A DNA stretch of 64,000 nt. Source: Paraburkholderia acidisoli. Lineage in GTDB: Bacteria; Pseudomonadota; Gammaproteobacteria; Burkholderiales; Burkholderiaceae. Position 1 is the stretch's first letter. Every line of letters starts with the position of its first letter. Shown here piece after piece: positions 1 to 8,872 of this stretch. The notes beneath the pieces were generated by a model. That model was not told the origin of the DNA and made no database searches. It saw only the letters and a list, made by a program, of their open reading frames with translations. The position numbers were made by a program, and so were the translations under genes. Location: the NCBI RefSeq assembly GCF_009789675.1, contig NZ_CP046913.1, positions 1,178,001-1,242,000 of the forward strand, written 5' to 3'.

Positions 1-1251
1 AACGTGCCGCAACGCGCGGCGGTGAAGATGCGCGTGGCGCGCGCGAACCGCATTATCGGCGTGAAGATCGGCGCCGACGAGATCGCGCAGATTTTCACAC
101 GCCTCGGCCTCACGTTCGAACGTAGCGCGGACGAGGCGGGTGACGAGTCGTTCAGCGTGACGCCGCCGCCGTATCGCTTCGACATCGAGATCGAAGAAGA
201 TTTGATCGAAGAAGTCGCGCGTATCTACGGTGTCGAAAAGATTCCGGCGCTGCCGCCGGTGGCGCGCAGCGAAATGCGTGCGACCAACGAAACGCGCCGC
301 TCGATCCACACGATCCGTCACGCGCTGGCTGCGCGCGACTACGCCGAAACCATCAACTTCAGTTTCGTCGATGCCGAGTGGGAGCAGGATTTCGCGGGCA
401 ACGCGAACCCGGTCAAGCTGCTGAACCCGATCGCGAGCCAGCTCTCGGTGATGCGCACGACGCTTTTCGGCAGCCTCATCAACGTGCTGCGCCACAACCT
501 CAACCGCCGCGCGGATCGCGTGCGCGTGTTCGAAGCGGGCCGCGTGTTCCTGCACGATCCCGCGATCAAGGCGGGTGAGATGACGGTGGAGGGGTTCGCG
601 CAACCGAAGATGATCGGCGCGCTCGCGTACGGTCCCGCGCTCGACGAGCAGTGGGGCGCGCAAACGCGCGGCGTGGACTTCTTCGACATGAAGGGCGATC
701 TCGAAGCGCTGTTCGCAGGACTTGGCGCCACGAAAACGCCGCGTTTCGTGAAGGCGGAGCATCCCGCCTTGCATCCGGGACGCAGCGCGCGCGTGGAAGT
801 GGACGGCCGCGCCGTGGGCTGGATCGGCGAGCTGCATCCGCGCTGGATGCAGAAATACGATCTGCCGCACGCGCCCATTCTGTTCGAAGTCGAAGCCGAC
901 GCATTGATGGCGCGCGAACTGCCGACGCCTTCCGACGTGTCGAAATTCCCGCCGGTGCGACGCGATATCGCACTGGTGGTCGATCAGAAGATCGAAGTGC
1001 AAGCACTCCTCGACGAGTTCCGCAAGGGCATGCAGGACGAGCCCGCACGGATTGTGCAGAGGGTTGCGCTTTTCGATGAATTTCGTGCAAAATCAAATAC
1101 TTCCGGACTTGGCGCGGACGAGAAAAGCCTTGCCTTCCGGGTGACCCTGCAAGATACTGGCGGAACCCTTCAGGACGAAACGGTCGATACGGCCATCAAG
1201 TCCCTGGTGGATCGCCTGGCTCGAGTGTTTGGCGCCCGGCTGCGCGGATAA
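1..1251 (+). CDS. pheT: Phenylalanine--tRNA ligase beta subunit, 3' part
   Basis: C-terminal 416 residues of the beta chain of the cytoplasmic alpha2-beta2 enzyme that charges tRNA-Phe. The frame is open to the first base of the window, so the 5' half lies outside it; the full chain is normally about 800 residues. Visible in order: a B5-type DNA-binding-fold region ending in [20 protein letters not shown], a catalytic-like core without its own active site, and a C-terminal anticodon-binding FDX-ACB domain that begins at [14 protein letters not shown] and runs to the stop. ihfA follows 103 bp downstream on the same strand, the usual pheT-ihfA order in proteobacteria. Identification is secure from the domain sequence and the neighbour. 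Confidence 0.97.
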   Translation, partial: NVPQRAAVKMRVARANRIIGVKIGADEIAQIFTRLGLTFERSADEAGDESFSVTPPPYRFDIEIEEDLIEEVARIYGVEKIPALPPVARSEMRATNETRRSIHTIRHALAARDYAETINFSFVDAEWEQDFAGNANPVKLLNPIASQLSVMRTTLFGSLINVLRHNLNRRADRVRVFEAGRVFLHDPAIKAGEMTVEGFAQPKMIGALAYGPALDEQWGAQTRGVDFFDMKGDLEALFAGLGATKTPRFVKAEHPALHPGRSARVEVDGRAVGWIGELHPRWMQKYDLPHAPILFEVEADALMARELPTPSDVSKFPPVRRDIALVVDQKIEVQALLDEFRKGMQDEPARIVQRVALFDEFRAKSNTSGLGADEKSLAFRVTLQDTGGTLQDETVDTAIKSLVDRLARVFGARLRG

Positions 1252-1280
1252 GCTCCCCGGCTCATCACGTACCGACATTG

Positions 1281-1336
1281 GTTTCCGGTTTGCGAGCGTG
1301 CACGTTACCGTGCACACGAAGCGAGCAGCCGGAAAC
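1281..1336. repeat. Nested inverted repeats between pheT and ihfA
   Basis: An outer 8-bp inverted repeat (GTTTCCGG at 1281-1288, CCGGAAAC at 1329-1336) encloses an inner perfect hairpin GTGCACG-ttac-CGTGCAC (1298-1315). No T-tract follows, so it is not a classical terminator. It could be a processing or attenuation structure between pheT and ihfA, or a protein-binding palindrome. This is seen in the sequence; its function is unknown. Confidence 0.5.
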
Positions 1337-1354
1337 GCGCCATTTCATAGATAG

Positions 1355-1765
1355 ATGAACGAAATGAACTCGAGTGATTTCGAAGCCCTTCTCGCGGCAC
1401 AGCGTAGCGCCATGATTCGCGACATCCCTGCCTCGTCGGCAAGCGCCACGAACGACACGCCCACGCTGACCAAAGCCGAACTCGCCGAGCTGCTGTTCGA
1501 CAACGTCGGCCTCAACAAGCGCGAAGCGAAGGACATGGTCGAAGCCTTCTTCGAAGTGATTCGCGACGCGCTCGAAAGCGGCGACAGCGTGAAGCTGTCC
1601 GGCTTCGGCAACTTCCAGTTGCGCGACAAGCCGCAACGCCCTGGCCGCAATCCGAAGACGGGCGAGGCGATTCCTATTGCCGCGCGGCGCGTCGTCACGT
1701 TTCACGCGAGCCAGAAGCTGAAAGCGCTGGTCGAAAGCGGCGCGGAAGCAAGCTTCCCGCGTTGA
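1355..1765 (+). CDS. ihfA: Integration host factor subunit alpha
   Basis: DNA-bending nucleoid protein that pairs with IhfB. 136 residues. The HU/IHF fold starts near residue 37 ([17 protein letters not shown]), and the beta-arm signature [12 protein letters not shown] is present with the DNA-intercalating Pro context. The first 36 residues ([12 protein letters not shown] and before) are an unstructured extension absent from the 99-residue E. coli protein; such extensions are common in Burkholderiales. The chosen ATG has no strong Shine-Dalgarno; an ATG three codons later is an alternative, and ATG at residue 20 would still leave the fold intact. Position after pheT is the conserved arrangement. 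Confidence 0.96.
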   Translation: MNEMNSSDFEALLAAQRSAMIRDIPASSASATNDTPTLTKAELAELLFDNVGLNKREAKDMVEAFFEVIRDALESGDSVKLSGFGNFQLRDKPQRPGRNPKTGEAIPIAARRVVTFHASQKLKALVESGAEASFPR

Positions 1766-1902
1766 TGCGCTGAGCGTGCGCGCTCGCGCCGGTGGCAATG
1801 CGGCGAGCGTGCGACGGACCAGCGGCTTGAGCGGCACTCGCGGACTTCAAAGACCCAGGCGGCAACGCCTCAACGCGCAACCACCACGACGGCAACCCGG
1901 CG

Positions 1903-2301
1903 ATGACATCGACAATCGAAAAGGTCGTCTTGCCTTCCATTCCCGCCAAACGCTACTTCACCATCGGCGAAGTGAGCGAACTGTGCGGCGTGAAGCCCCA
2001 TGTGCTGCGTTATTGGGAGCAGGAGTTCACGCAGTTGAAGCCGGTCAAGCGGCGCGGTAACCGTCGCTACTACCAGCATCACGAGGTCTTGCTGATTCGC
2101 CGTATTCGCGAACTGCTTTACGAGCAGGGCTTCACGATCAACGGTGCGCGCAACCGGCTCGATTCGCACGGTGCGATGGTCGAGGAAGCGGCGCAGTCTG
2201 AAGCGGAAGCGGTGGCGAGTGGGGAAGGCACGACGGCACTTGTTGATGTCGATCAGTTGCGCAAAGAACTGCTGCACGTGATCGATCTGCTGGGAAGCTG
2301 A
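1903..2301 (+). CDS. MerR-family transcriptional regulator
   Basis: 132-residue DNA-binding protein. A MerR winged helix-turn-helix occupies residues about 16-85 (YFTIGEVSELCGVKPHVLRY, then RRGNRRYY and the RIRELLYEQGFTINGARNRL helix). The C-terminal part is short and has no cysteine cluster or effector-binding domain, so it is not a metal sensor of the MerR/CueR type. A MerR-like protein directly after ihfA and before tRNA-Pro is a recurrent arrangement in beta- and gammaproteobacteria, but its target is not established. It lies 137 bp after ihfA on the same strand and may be co-transcribed. Confidence 0.9.
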   Translation: MTSTIEKVVLPSIPAKRYFTIGEVSELCGVKPHVLRYWEQEFTQLKPVKRRGNRRYYQHHEVLLIRRIRELLYEQGFTINGARNRLDSHGAMVEEAAQSEAEAVASGEGTTALVDVDQLRKELLHVIDLLGS

Positions 2302-2349
2302 TGCCGATAAGGCGAAGCTTGGGATGTTAAGGAATTCGCTGTGAGGTGG

Positions 2350-2378
2350 TTCTAATTAGAGAAAGTGTCTGTTATACT
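2350..2378 (+). promoter_or_regulatory. Candidate sigma-70 promoter of tRNA-Pro
   Basis: TATACT at 2373-2378 is a good -10 box, 10 bp before the first base of the mature tRNA. A weak -35 (TTCTAA, 2350-2355) lies 17 bp upstream. The stretch is locally AT-rich. Confidence 0.5.
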
Positions 2379-2388
2379 TTCTAGCTCT

Positions 2389-2465
<77 letters not shown>

Positions 2466-2473
2466 GGAAAATC

Positions 2474-2507
2474 AACGGGTTACAGATGAAAGTCTGTAAC
2501 CCGTTTT
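2474..2507. terminator. Rho-independent terminator after tRNA-Pro
   Basis: Perfect 13-bp stem (AACGGGTTACAGA, 2474-2486, with its complement 2493-2505), a 6-nt loop and a following T run. It may also serve the minus-strand gene ending at 2575. Confidence 0.85.
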
Positions 2508-2574
2508 CCATTTCTGGCGTCTGCTCAAGCGTGCCGGTCACGCACGCTTGTTGAACCTGGTCTCGAGCGGATCG

Positions 2575-3231
2575 CTAGGACGGCTCCTGGCGAAGGTGGA
2601 CGATTCCGGGCATGTCGTCGAAGTCTTCGATCGGCATGTCGAACTGTTTTGGCGCGCCACTCGCTGCGCCAAAAGCGTAAGCGTCGTCGATCAACCAGGT
2701 GCCCGACTCCTTCACGAGAATCAGGTCGGTGCGCCCAATGCCGTAGTAGGCGGCGTTGGGCTTGGTGATCTCAGCCCAGTCGACCCGAAGTCGGATACGC
2801 GAAGGGCTCGCCTGAAGAATTCTCACGGGTTGCGTGATCTTCAGGCGAACATCGTTGCCGTAGCCAGACGGGTCGGTATCGATCTCCGAATCCCATAGCC
2901 GGGCGTCCAGCATGCCGGTGGCCGTGGCGTCGCCCACGCACGAAGTGTGCATGGCGGCAAAGAGCGATCGCGAGAAGAGCGGCTTGAAAGTCCGCGTATA
3001 GGCTTCCTCGCGGAACGCCCGGTTACGAACTCGCGAATCGACCGGATGCCCGTTGCGATCGATTTTGCTGAACATGCATGACGCGTCCGGGTGGGACAGC
3101 GCGTAAAACTGTTTAACGGTCGCGTCGATCTGCTCGTGATCGGCGGACGAGAGCGGCGGCGGTTGCGCAACCACCGTCGTACAACCTATCAATAGCGCGA
3201 TGGCGGTCAGATACGGGACACGCATTCTCAA
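2575..3231 (-). CDS. Exported protein, putative T6SS immunity protein
   Basis: 218 residues with an N-terminal export signal (YLTAIALLIGC, then TTVVAQ). The LIGC at residues 14-17 fits a lipobox, so it may be a lipoprotein; cleavage after VVA is the alternative. The rest resembles the small NTF2-like fold of DUF3828-type periplasmic proteins, but I cannot name a family. TTG at 3231 is the preferred start: it overlaps the effector stop (TTGA) and sits 8 nt after an AAGGAG site inside the effector gene, so the two are translationally coupled. ATG at 3225 is the alternative. A periplasmic product encoded directly after a wall hydrolase on a VgrG operon is typical of an immunity protein that protects the cell and its kin. 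The role is inferred from context. Confidence 0.72.
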   Translation of the reverse strand: MRMRVPYLTAIALLIGCTTVVAQPPPLSSADHEQIDATVKQFYALSHPDASCMFSKIDRNGHPVDSRVRNRAFREEAYTRTFKPLFSRSLFAAMHTSCVGDATATGMLDARLWDSEIDTDPSGYGNDVRLKITQPVRILQASPSRIRLRVDWAEITKPNAAYYGIGRTDLILVKESGTWLIDDAYAFGAASGAPKQFDMPIEDFDDMPGIVHLRQEPS

Positions 3232-5534
3232 TTGCTGAACTCCTTAACGTACTTATCAAAGTCGGATTTTAGCTGCGCCATCGTGTAACCCTGATCCTGG
3301 CTCGTGCCTGGCATGGAGGCCCATTCGCTGCGTAGCAGGCCAACGGCCTTTTCGACTTCGCCGGTTCGCACGTACCCGAGCGCCGTGGGCTGGGGCTGTT
3401 GGGTCTTCGGATCAAAACGCCCCGGACGGCCTTCCATCAAAAACACCGCGTAGCGGTCTTGCGTGGCGGGTTGAAAGTCGGCAGGCAACGCGCCTGCTCC
3501 CGCTGCTTGCCCGGCTGTCCATACCGCCTTGGTCATCTGATACGCGCCCTGATGATGCGCGCCCGGAGGATAGGTCGATAAATCCTTGATGCCGCCCGAA
3601 AGCGAATACACGCCTTGCGACGCGTAGTAAGTCTTCGCGTCTCCGCCCAGTTCGAAAAACGTCTTCGCTTCGCGACTCCGGATGATTTTCAGGAACGCTT
3701 TCATGCGTGCGAGCGCCAGCGGATCGCTGAATCCCGCTTTGCGATAAATGCCGATCGGCTCGTAGAAATGCCGGGTGCCATCGGGATTGCGTCCGCCCAC
3801 GCACAGGTAATTACGCTTGAAATCGCTGACGTAGTAGTGATAAGTCCGGATGTCGATATGCCCGGGTTGGCCTTTTCCGTCCGCGGTCTGCGTGTCGCCA
3901 GCGACGTGATAAACGATGACGTCGCCGGGGAGCGCCCAGCGCGCATCCGGAAGTTCGCTCGTGACGTTCTTGAATCCCTGCGATTCCAGAAACGCCCCGG
4001 CGACTTTCGCATAGCTGCCGCCCGCGCCTTCGTATTTGCCGTGCTTGTCTCGAAGGAACTGGATCGCGTTGATCTTCCAGAGCGCGATCTTCACGAACAT
4101 ATAGCATTGGCCCTTCGATTCCTTGGTGGGCTTCGAGCCATACTTGATGGTGCCGTCGGCGATCTGCTTGAGATTCACGACGGTCGAGGACGACGGCATG
4201 GTATGCATCGTCTGCTCTTCGGCCAGATCACTGGTCTTTCGGGCAACCGCCGCGGGGTCGACCGTGTTGGCGGGTCGCGCCGCCGCGGGTTTGGTCGAGC
4301 CGTTAGCCGAATTCGCGCCCGCCGGCTTCCCGGTAACCGGATTCGTGCCGACGCTCATCCAGTCCTCAATGAAATGCCATGCCGCATTGATTTTGTGACC
4401 GGCCCAGTCGCTCCACGTCTCCTGCGGTTGCGCTTGCGGATGCCCGACCGCGTCGCGTTTCGTCGCGACGACCGGTGCGGCAGGCGTCTTGCCCGTACCG
4501 CCTTTCGGTTTCGTCGACGGGGTCCCCGTCGATGTTTTGCTTGCGGTCGCGGGCCGGGCGGCCGGTGCGGTTTTCGTCGGAGGAAGCGTTTTCGTGCTGG
4601 CGGCGCTGACCACGGGCGCCGCGGCTACCGCGGGAGTCGCGGGAGTCGCGGGAATATTCGCGGTCTGCGCAGCCGCGCTACCGGCTGCTCCGCTGGCCGC
4701 GTTGCTAGTCGCACTACGGGTTGAGTCAGTGCCGGCGGTCGCGCCCGCCATGTCGGTTTCCGTCGTACCGTTGTTCACGGTGGGCGAGGCCGCACTCGAT
4801 GAACTGGCCGTACTCGCGGGATCGTTTCCTTGGTCCGTTGCTCCGCTTCCCGTTGCGCTTCCGCTGTCGGCATAAGCAGGATGGGCTTCGGTCGTGCCGG
4901 AGTTGCCCGGGGCATTGGCGGGCGGTTCCTTGTAAACGTCGTCCTCGGCGCCGCCATGCGGTTGCGTGGCAGTCTTGAGCAAGACGCTCGGGCTCATCAA
5001 CGTAATCGTGCTGTCGACGCTCGGCACCGTAAAGCTGGCGATCTGCTTGTACTCGCCGTCGTCTTTCTTGACCAGCACGAGGCAGTTGGCGCCCACGGCA
5101 AACGTGGTGATTGCGGTCGTATTGCCGTCGCCGTCGGTCGTGCCGTCGATCGTCGTGCTGTCCGACTCCAGGCGGTAAATCAGTCCGCTTATCGGGCTGC
5201 CGTCCAAGCCGATAAACCGGCAGTCGGTTTTGGGCGGCGTGTTGTCGTCGGAGGTTGCCGGTGCCGGCGTCGACGGAGTCGTCCCGGGCGCGAGTCCGTT
5301 CGCGTCCGGGGCCGGCGTGGTCGCTGCGTTGTTGGTAGCCGATGCATCGTCCGTGGCCGCGTTGGCCGCCTCGTCGGTGGAGGGGGCCGTAGGCGAGACC
5401 GGTGCTTCTGCTGGTGCGGCGGTCGTTTCGAGGGGCGTTGCCGTGGGCGCGCTCATGTCCCCGATCGCGTAAGTCTGTACACCGCCTTCGTCGGTGTCCG
5501 AAGGCGCGAGGGCGTTTTGGGAGTCGATGGCCAT
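3228..5534 (-). CDS. Two-domain peptidoglycan hydrolase, VgrG-linked T6SS effector
   Basis: 768 residues, no signal peptide. Residues 1-100 are Ala/Thr/Pro-rich. Residues about 103-192 look like a small beta-sandwich (transthyretin-like), of the sort found on VgrG cargo. Residues 200-450 are a long low-complexity linker. Residues about 455-600 form a Cys-His amidase of the NlpC/P60-CHAP type, with Cys477 in KGQCYMFVK and His559 in PGHIDIRT followed by YYVSDF. Residues about 605-768 align by eye with lambda endolysin R, a lytic transglycosylase: MKAFLKIIRSREA places Glu622 on the catalytic Glu, and HQGAYQ, DFQPATQD and EWASMPG match GAGRYQ, DFSPKSQD and IWASLPG. It would cut both peptide and glycan bonds in a rival's wall. 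AAAGGA lies before the ATG, and vgrG ends 12 bp upstream. Confidence 0.85.
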   Translation of the reverse strand: MAIDSQNALAPSDTDEGGVQTYAIGDMSAPTATPLETTAAPAEAPVSPTAPSTDEAANAATDDASATNNAATTPAPDANGLAPGTTPSTPAPATSDDNTPPKTDCRFIGLDGSPISGLIYRLESDSTTIDGTTDGDGNTTAITTFAVGANCLVLVKKDDGEYKQIASFTVPSVDSTITLMSPSVLLKTATQPHGGAEDDVYKEPPANAPGNSGTTEAHPAYADSGSATGSGATDQGNDPASTASSSSAASPTVNNGTTETDMAGATAGTDSTRSATSNAASGAAGSAAAQTANIPATPATPAVAAAPVVSAASTKTLPPTKTAPAARPATASKTSTGTPSTKPKGGTGKTPAAPVVATKRDAVGHPQAQPQETWSDWAGHKINAAWHFIEDWMSVGTNPVTGKPAGANSANGSTKPAAARPANTVDPAAVARKTSDLAEEQTMHTMPSSSTVVNLKQIADGTIKYGSKPTKESKGQCYMFVKIALWKINAIQFLRDKHGKYEGAGGSYAKVAGAFLESQGFKNVTSELPDARWALPGDVIVYHVAGDTQTADGKGQPGHIDIRTYHYYVSDFKRNYLCVGGRNPDGTRHFYEPIGIYRKAGFSDPLALARMKAFLKIIRSREAKTFFELGGDAKTYYASQGVYSLSGGIKDLSTYPPGAHHQGAYQMTKAVWTAGQAAGAGALPADFQPATQDRYAVFLMEGRPGRFDPKTQQPQPTALGYVRTGEVEKAVGLLRSEWASMPGTSQDQGYTMAQLKSDFDKYVKEFSN

Positions 5535-5546
5535 GCTTCGTTTCCT

Positions 5547-8297
5547 TTAGGCGGATGGAGCGTCGTCGTGTTCTGCGCCGTGTTGCGAGTCGACGAACAC
5601 TCGCCACGGATCGTCGCCGACGTAGAGCTTGAGATTCGTGTCGCCAGGGGTGAACACGCGGTCAGTCAAGCCATCGGCGTCGAGACGTCCGCTGTTGACG
5701 ACATTGCCGTTTTCGTCCTTGAACGCATAAGGAATGTTCTCGAACGGGATCGCGAATTCCTCGCCCAGAAGGGGTTTGACATCGACGCGCTGACTGAACA
5801 TTTGCGATGTCGCCGATACCGGCAGTACCGGGAGCGCTTGTTTCAGCCCGGTCGGTCCGGCGAACGAATGCAGCGCGCCTTTGATATCGATCTGGCCGGG
5901 CGCGTGAATCTCGATATTGCCGTTTTTGATGCGTATGTACGCACCGCCGGAAGTCAGCAAAATTTCCTGTTTCGCCGCTGCTTCGATCTGCTCCGTTGCG
6001 GATATCACCTTCACGGTCTTCTGGGCCGTCAGTTCGATATTGTCCGAGTGCGCACGAAGTTCAACCTTGCCTTTGGCGGCAAAAAATTTCATCCCGGCGC
6101 TCTGGGCAAACAGACTGAGCTTTTCTCTGACGCTCGCGATCAACGACTTGCTGGTGGCGAGATGCGTGTTCTGTCCGCTGACGAGATTGGCCTGGGCATG
6201 GGCGGCGAGATGCACCGATTGCTGCGTCGACAGGGCAATGCCGGCCGGGCTGGCCAGTAGCATGACCGGCTCTCCGAACGCGTTGGCGTTACCCGTTCCA
6301 CCGCCCGCCGTTCGGCCCGGCGAGGTCGAACCTGAAACGTCTTGCTGCGTCGCTGCCGTGAACGACGTTAGCGCAGCGTGGCCGTCGTTGAGACTTTCGG
6401 CGTGGTGCGTCGTGCTTGCCTCGGACAGCGCTCCCAGCACGCTCGCCGAATTCGTCAGTTGCGAATGCGCTTCCTGGACATCCATTTGCTGGCTCGTCGC
6501 CGTCCAGGTCGAGATATACAGCCCTCTGCCCGCACGCACGGCGCCATACGCATCGGATCTGAGGTCGAAGCCGCTTCCCAGGTAGTTGCCTCTCGTGTTG
6601 CCGCTATGCTCGATCAGATACCCCAAATGCAGCTGGGCGCGCGTGCTCGACGAGGAGAACTGCACCCGGTTTTGACCCGTGGCGTCATCCATCACCATCT
6701 GGTTAAAGCCGCTGCCCTGATATTCCCTCGAGCGGTAGCCGGACAGCAGGCCGTTGGAGTGCCAGTTGGGCTTCGTCGCGCTGTTGTAGACCTTGCCGGT
6801 GACGAGGGGGCGATCGCAATCGCCATCTGCCCAGCTGATGAGAACCTCTTCGCCGATTCTCGGTACATGCACGCTGCCGTAGCCGCCGCCCGTATCGGAC
6901 ATGGCAACGCGTACCCAGCACGAAGCTTTTTCATCGCCGTCGTTGAGTCGATCCCAGTGGAATCGCACCTTGATCCGGTTCAACGCGTCGGTATACACCT
7001 CTTCGTTTGCGGGGCCCACAACGATCGCCGACTGCAGGTTCATCGCGGGCTTGTGGTGCTCGAGCGGACTGCGGTAAGGCATGCTCTTGCGTTGTGCTTC
7101 GATCTCGACGAGGAAGAAGCCTTCGTTGCCGTCGTCGTGCCGTATCTTCAACCGCCCGGCGGCGTGGTGCGACTCGATTCTCGCCAGCGTGCTCTTCAGG
7201 CTATGTGGAAAATCCGCGGTCTGGTGAGAAACGGGCAGGTTGTTTTCGATGAACCACGCGGCCTTGATAACGACGAACTGCCGGTTCTGGGCGTTGTCCG
7301 TCGCGTGCCCGGGGTGATTGTCCAACTCGAACCAACGGCCGGCATCCACGGATCGCACGCCTGCGGCGCCGACATAGCGCTTGGCCCGTGACTCCCATTC
7401 CTCCATGCGGATTTTCGACAGGCGATCGCCACGGTCCTGGTCGCCATAGGTGTAGGCGCCGGTGTATTCGTAGACTTCGTTTTGCGGGGGGAGCGCGCCT
7501 TGGGTCGGGAGAGTGGGAACGTGCGTGCCCTTCGGATTCGCAGGCGAAGCCGGCAATTTGTAGTCGAAGGTGCGGGTCGCGAGCGACGTGCTTTGCAGTG
7601 TTCGCGTGCCCGCCCATTGCACCAGCGCGTTGGCTTCGCTGCCGGCTCCCGCGCGATAAAACTCGATGGTCTGGGGGGAGAGCGGGGGACACGCATCAAG
7701 GTGGTCGGTGATCACGAGCGTGTGCGACTTGCCGTCGCTCGCCTGCTCGAAGTAGCCGAAGATTCCCTCGCATTCCATGATCCGGTGGACGAAATTCCAG
7801 TCGTCCTCGAATTGCACGCAGAACGAGCGCGACGGCAGCGGTTTGCTCAGGGCAAAGCGAAATGCGCCTTGAGCCTGCGGGTGCATGTTGAAGACATCGG
7901 TCAGGATCTGGTCGGCGGGCGCGTCTTGCCAGATTCGCGCATCCGAACGAAAGCGCAAAAAGTGCAACCACGATGCGAAGACGATCTGGTAGCTCGTAAG
8001 ACCGCTATCGGCGCCAAGGCGGCGAGCCGTATGCACGTAGCCGTGATGAGGCAGAAAGGATTGATCGTTTTGCTGAATCCACAGCGTTACCGATTGGGCT
8101 ATCAGCGTTTTCAGTTCGATGGAGTCGGACGCCGATACAAGATCTGCCGTGAACTCGAAATGACGTCCTATTTGCGAATAACCGATGACCCGCTGGGGCA
8201 GAAGGAGATTATCGCCCAGTGGATTATCCAGTTTGAGAAGGCGGTTGCTTTGCGACAAACCATTGTTTATTGCCCCGATTATGTTCTGTGCGCCCAT
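5547..8297 (-). CDS. vgrG: Type VI secretion spike protein VgrG (TssI)
   Basis: 916 residues. It forms the trimeric needle tip of the T6SS, equivalent to fused phage gp27/gp5. The N-terminal gp27-like half includes FEFTADLVSASDSIELKTLI. The gp5 OB-fold region follows around DALNRIKVRFHWDRLNDGDE and CWVRVAMSDTGGGYGSVHVP, with the VgrG-typical RIGEEVLISWADGDCDRPLV. A DUF2345-like beta-helix needle comes next (IELTAQKTVKVIS, EILLTSGGAYIRIKNGNIEI). The last 90 or so residues (about 827-916) are an extra beta-rich tail, FENIPYAFKDENGNVV to LKLYVGDDPWRVFVDS, resembling a transthyretin-like adaptor. No T6SS structural genes are in the window, so this is an orphan vgrG cargo module. Confidence 0.96.
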   Translation of the reverse strand: MGAQNIIGAINNGLSQSNRLLKLDNPLGDNLLLPQRVIGYSQIGRHFEFTADLVSASDSIELKTLIAQSVTLWIQQNDQSFLPHHGYVHTARRLGADSGLTSYQIVFASWLHFLRFRSDARIWQDAPADQILTDVFNMHPQAQGAFRFALSKPLPSRSFCVQFEDDWNFVHRIMECEGIFGYFEQASDGKSHTLVITDHLDACPPLSPQTIEFYRAGAGSEANALVQWAGTRTLQSTSLATRTFDYKLPASPANPKGTHVPTLPTQGALPPQNEVYEYTGAYTYGDQDRGDRLSKIRMEEWESRAKRYVGAAGVRSVDAGRWFELDNHPGHATDNAQNRQFVVIKAAWFIENNLPVSHQTADFPHSLKSTLARIESHHAAGRLKIRHDDGNEGFFLVEIEAQRKSMPYRSPLEHHKPAMNLQSAIVVGPANEEVYTDALNRIKVRFHWDRLNDGDEKASCWVRVAMSDTGGGYGSVHVPRIGEEVLISWADGDCDRPLVTGKVYNSATKPNWHSNGLLSGYRSREYQGSGFNQMVMDDATGQNRVQFSSSSTRAQLHLGYLIEHSGNTRGNYLGSGFDLRSDAYGAVRAGRGLYISTWTATSQQMDVQEAHSQLTNSASVLGALSEASTTHHAESLNDGHAALTSFTAATQQDVSGSTSPGRTAGGGTGNANAFGEPVMLLASPAGIALSTQQSVHLAAHAQANLVSGQNTHLATSKSLIASVREKLSLFAQSAGMKFFAAKGKVELRAHSDNIELTAQKTVKVISATEQIEAAAKQEILLTSGGAYIRIKNGNIEIHAPGQIDIKGALHSFAGPTGLKQALPVLPVSATSQMFSQRVDVKPLLGEEFAIPFENIPYAFKDENGNVVNSGRLDADGLTDRVFTPGDTNLKLYVGDDPWRVFVDSQHGAEHDDAPSA

Positions 8298-8872
8298 GCG
8301 ATCTCTTCTTCCTGGCCGTCGCGCCCCCGCGCGTGAGCGGGATTCTACGAAACAACATACGAATCATCCAGTGAAAAGTTTCAGAACAATTGGGCCGGAA
8401 TTTAATGCTGATTTTCTTATGCGAATTGCGTGTCAGGTATATTTTTCCTGGGCGACATGACTGAATTTTTTTCGATTCGATGCCATTTGATAATGCCTGC
8501 CGCTTTTCGGCGATTATAAATGGAGGCGGAATATATAAGGTGTCCGCCAACAGTTGCCTGCGGTGTTGCCGCTAACGAACAGGCGTGGCGCCGCCGTGTC
8601 CAGCATCGTCTTAAACACATCGATAAAAATCCGCACGATTTAAGCGAGCGGCGCGCAGGCAGCTCCACGCGGGCCTTGGCGGTTCCCCAATGACTGCGCA
8701 AGAACCGGCTGTTAATTTTTCTCACATATCGGTGAGAATCCTTCGTTATACGGCCCGCGTCGCACACCTTACGATACCGGTACATCCGCGTTCGCGGCGC
8801 AAGCGACGTCCACGCGCCCGATTCTCCGACTCTCACCGCCCAAGCCCGCGAACGCTCAAGAGCACCCTCCAA
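8298..8872. other. AT-rich intergenic region upstream of vgrG
   Basis: 575 bp without a convincing gene, between divergent vgrG and a DMT transporter. Roughly 8340-8560 is clearly richer in A and T than its surroundings, with runs such as TATATTTTTCC, GAATTTTTTT and GGAATATATAAGG. It must hold the vgrG promoter on the minus strand. The composition is typical of xenogeneic-silenced promoters. From 8580 the base composition returns to the local average. Confidence 0.6.

Noticed and set aside
3228..3720. Prophage remnant because of the lambda R-like domain
   Set aside because: No holin, Rz or structural phage genes are adjacent. The domain is fused to an amidase and follows vgrG, so a T6SS effector explains it better.
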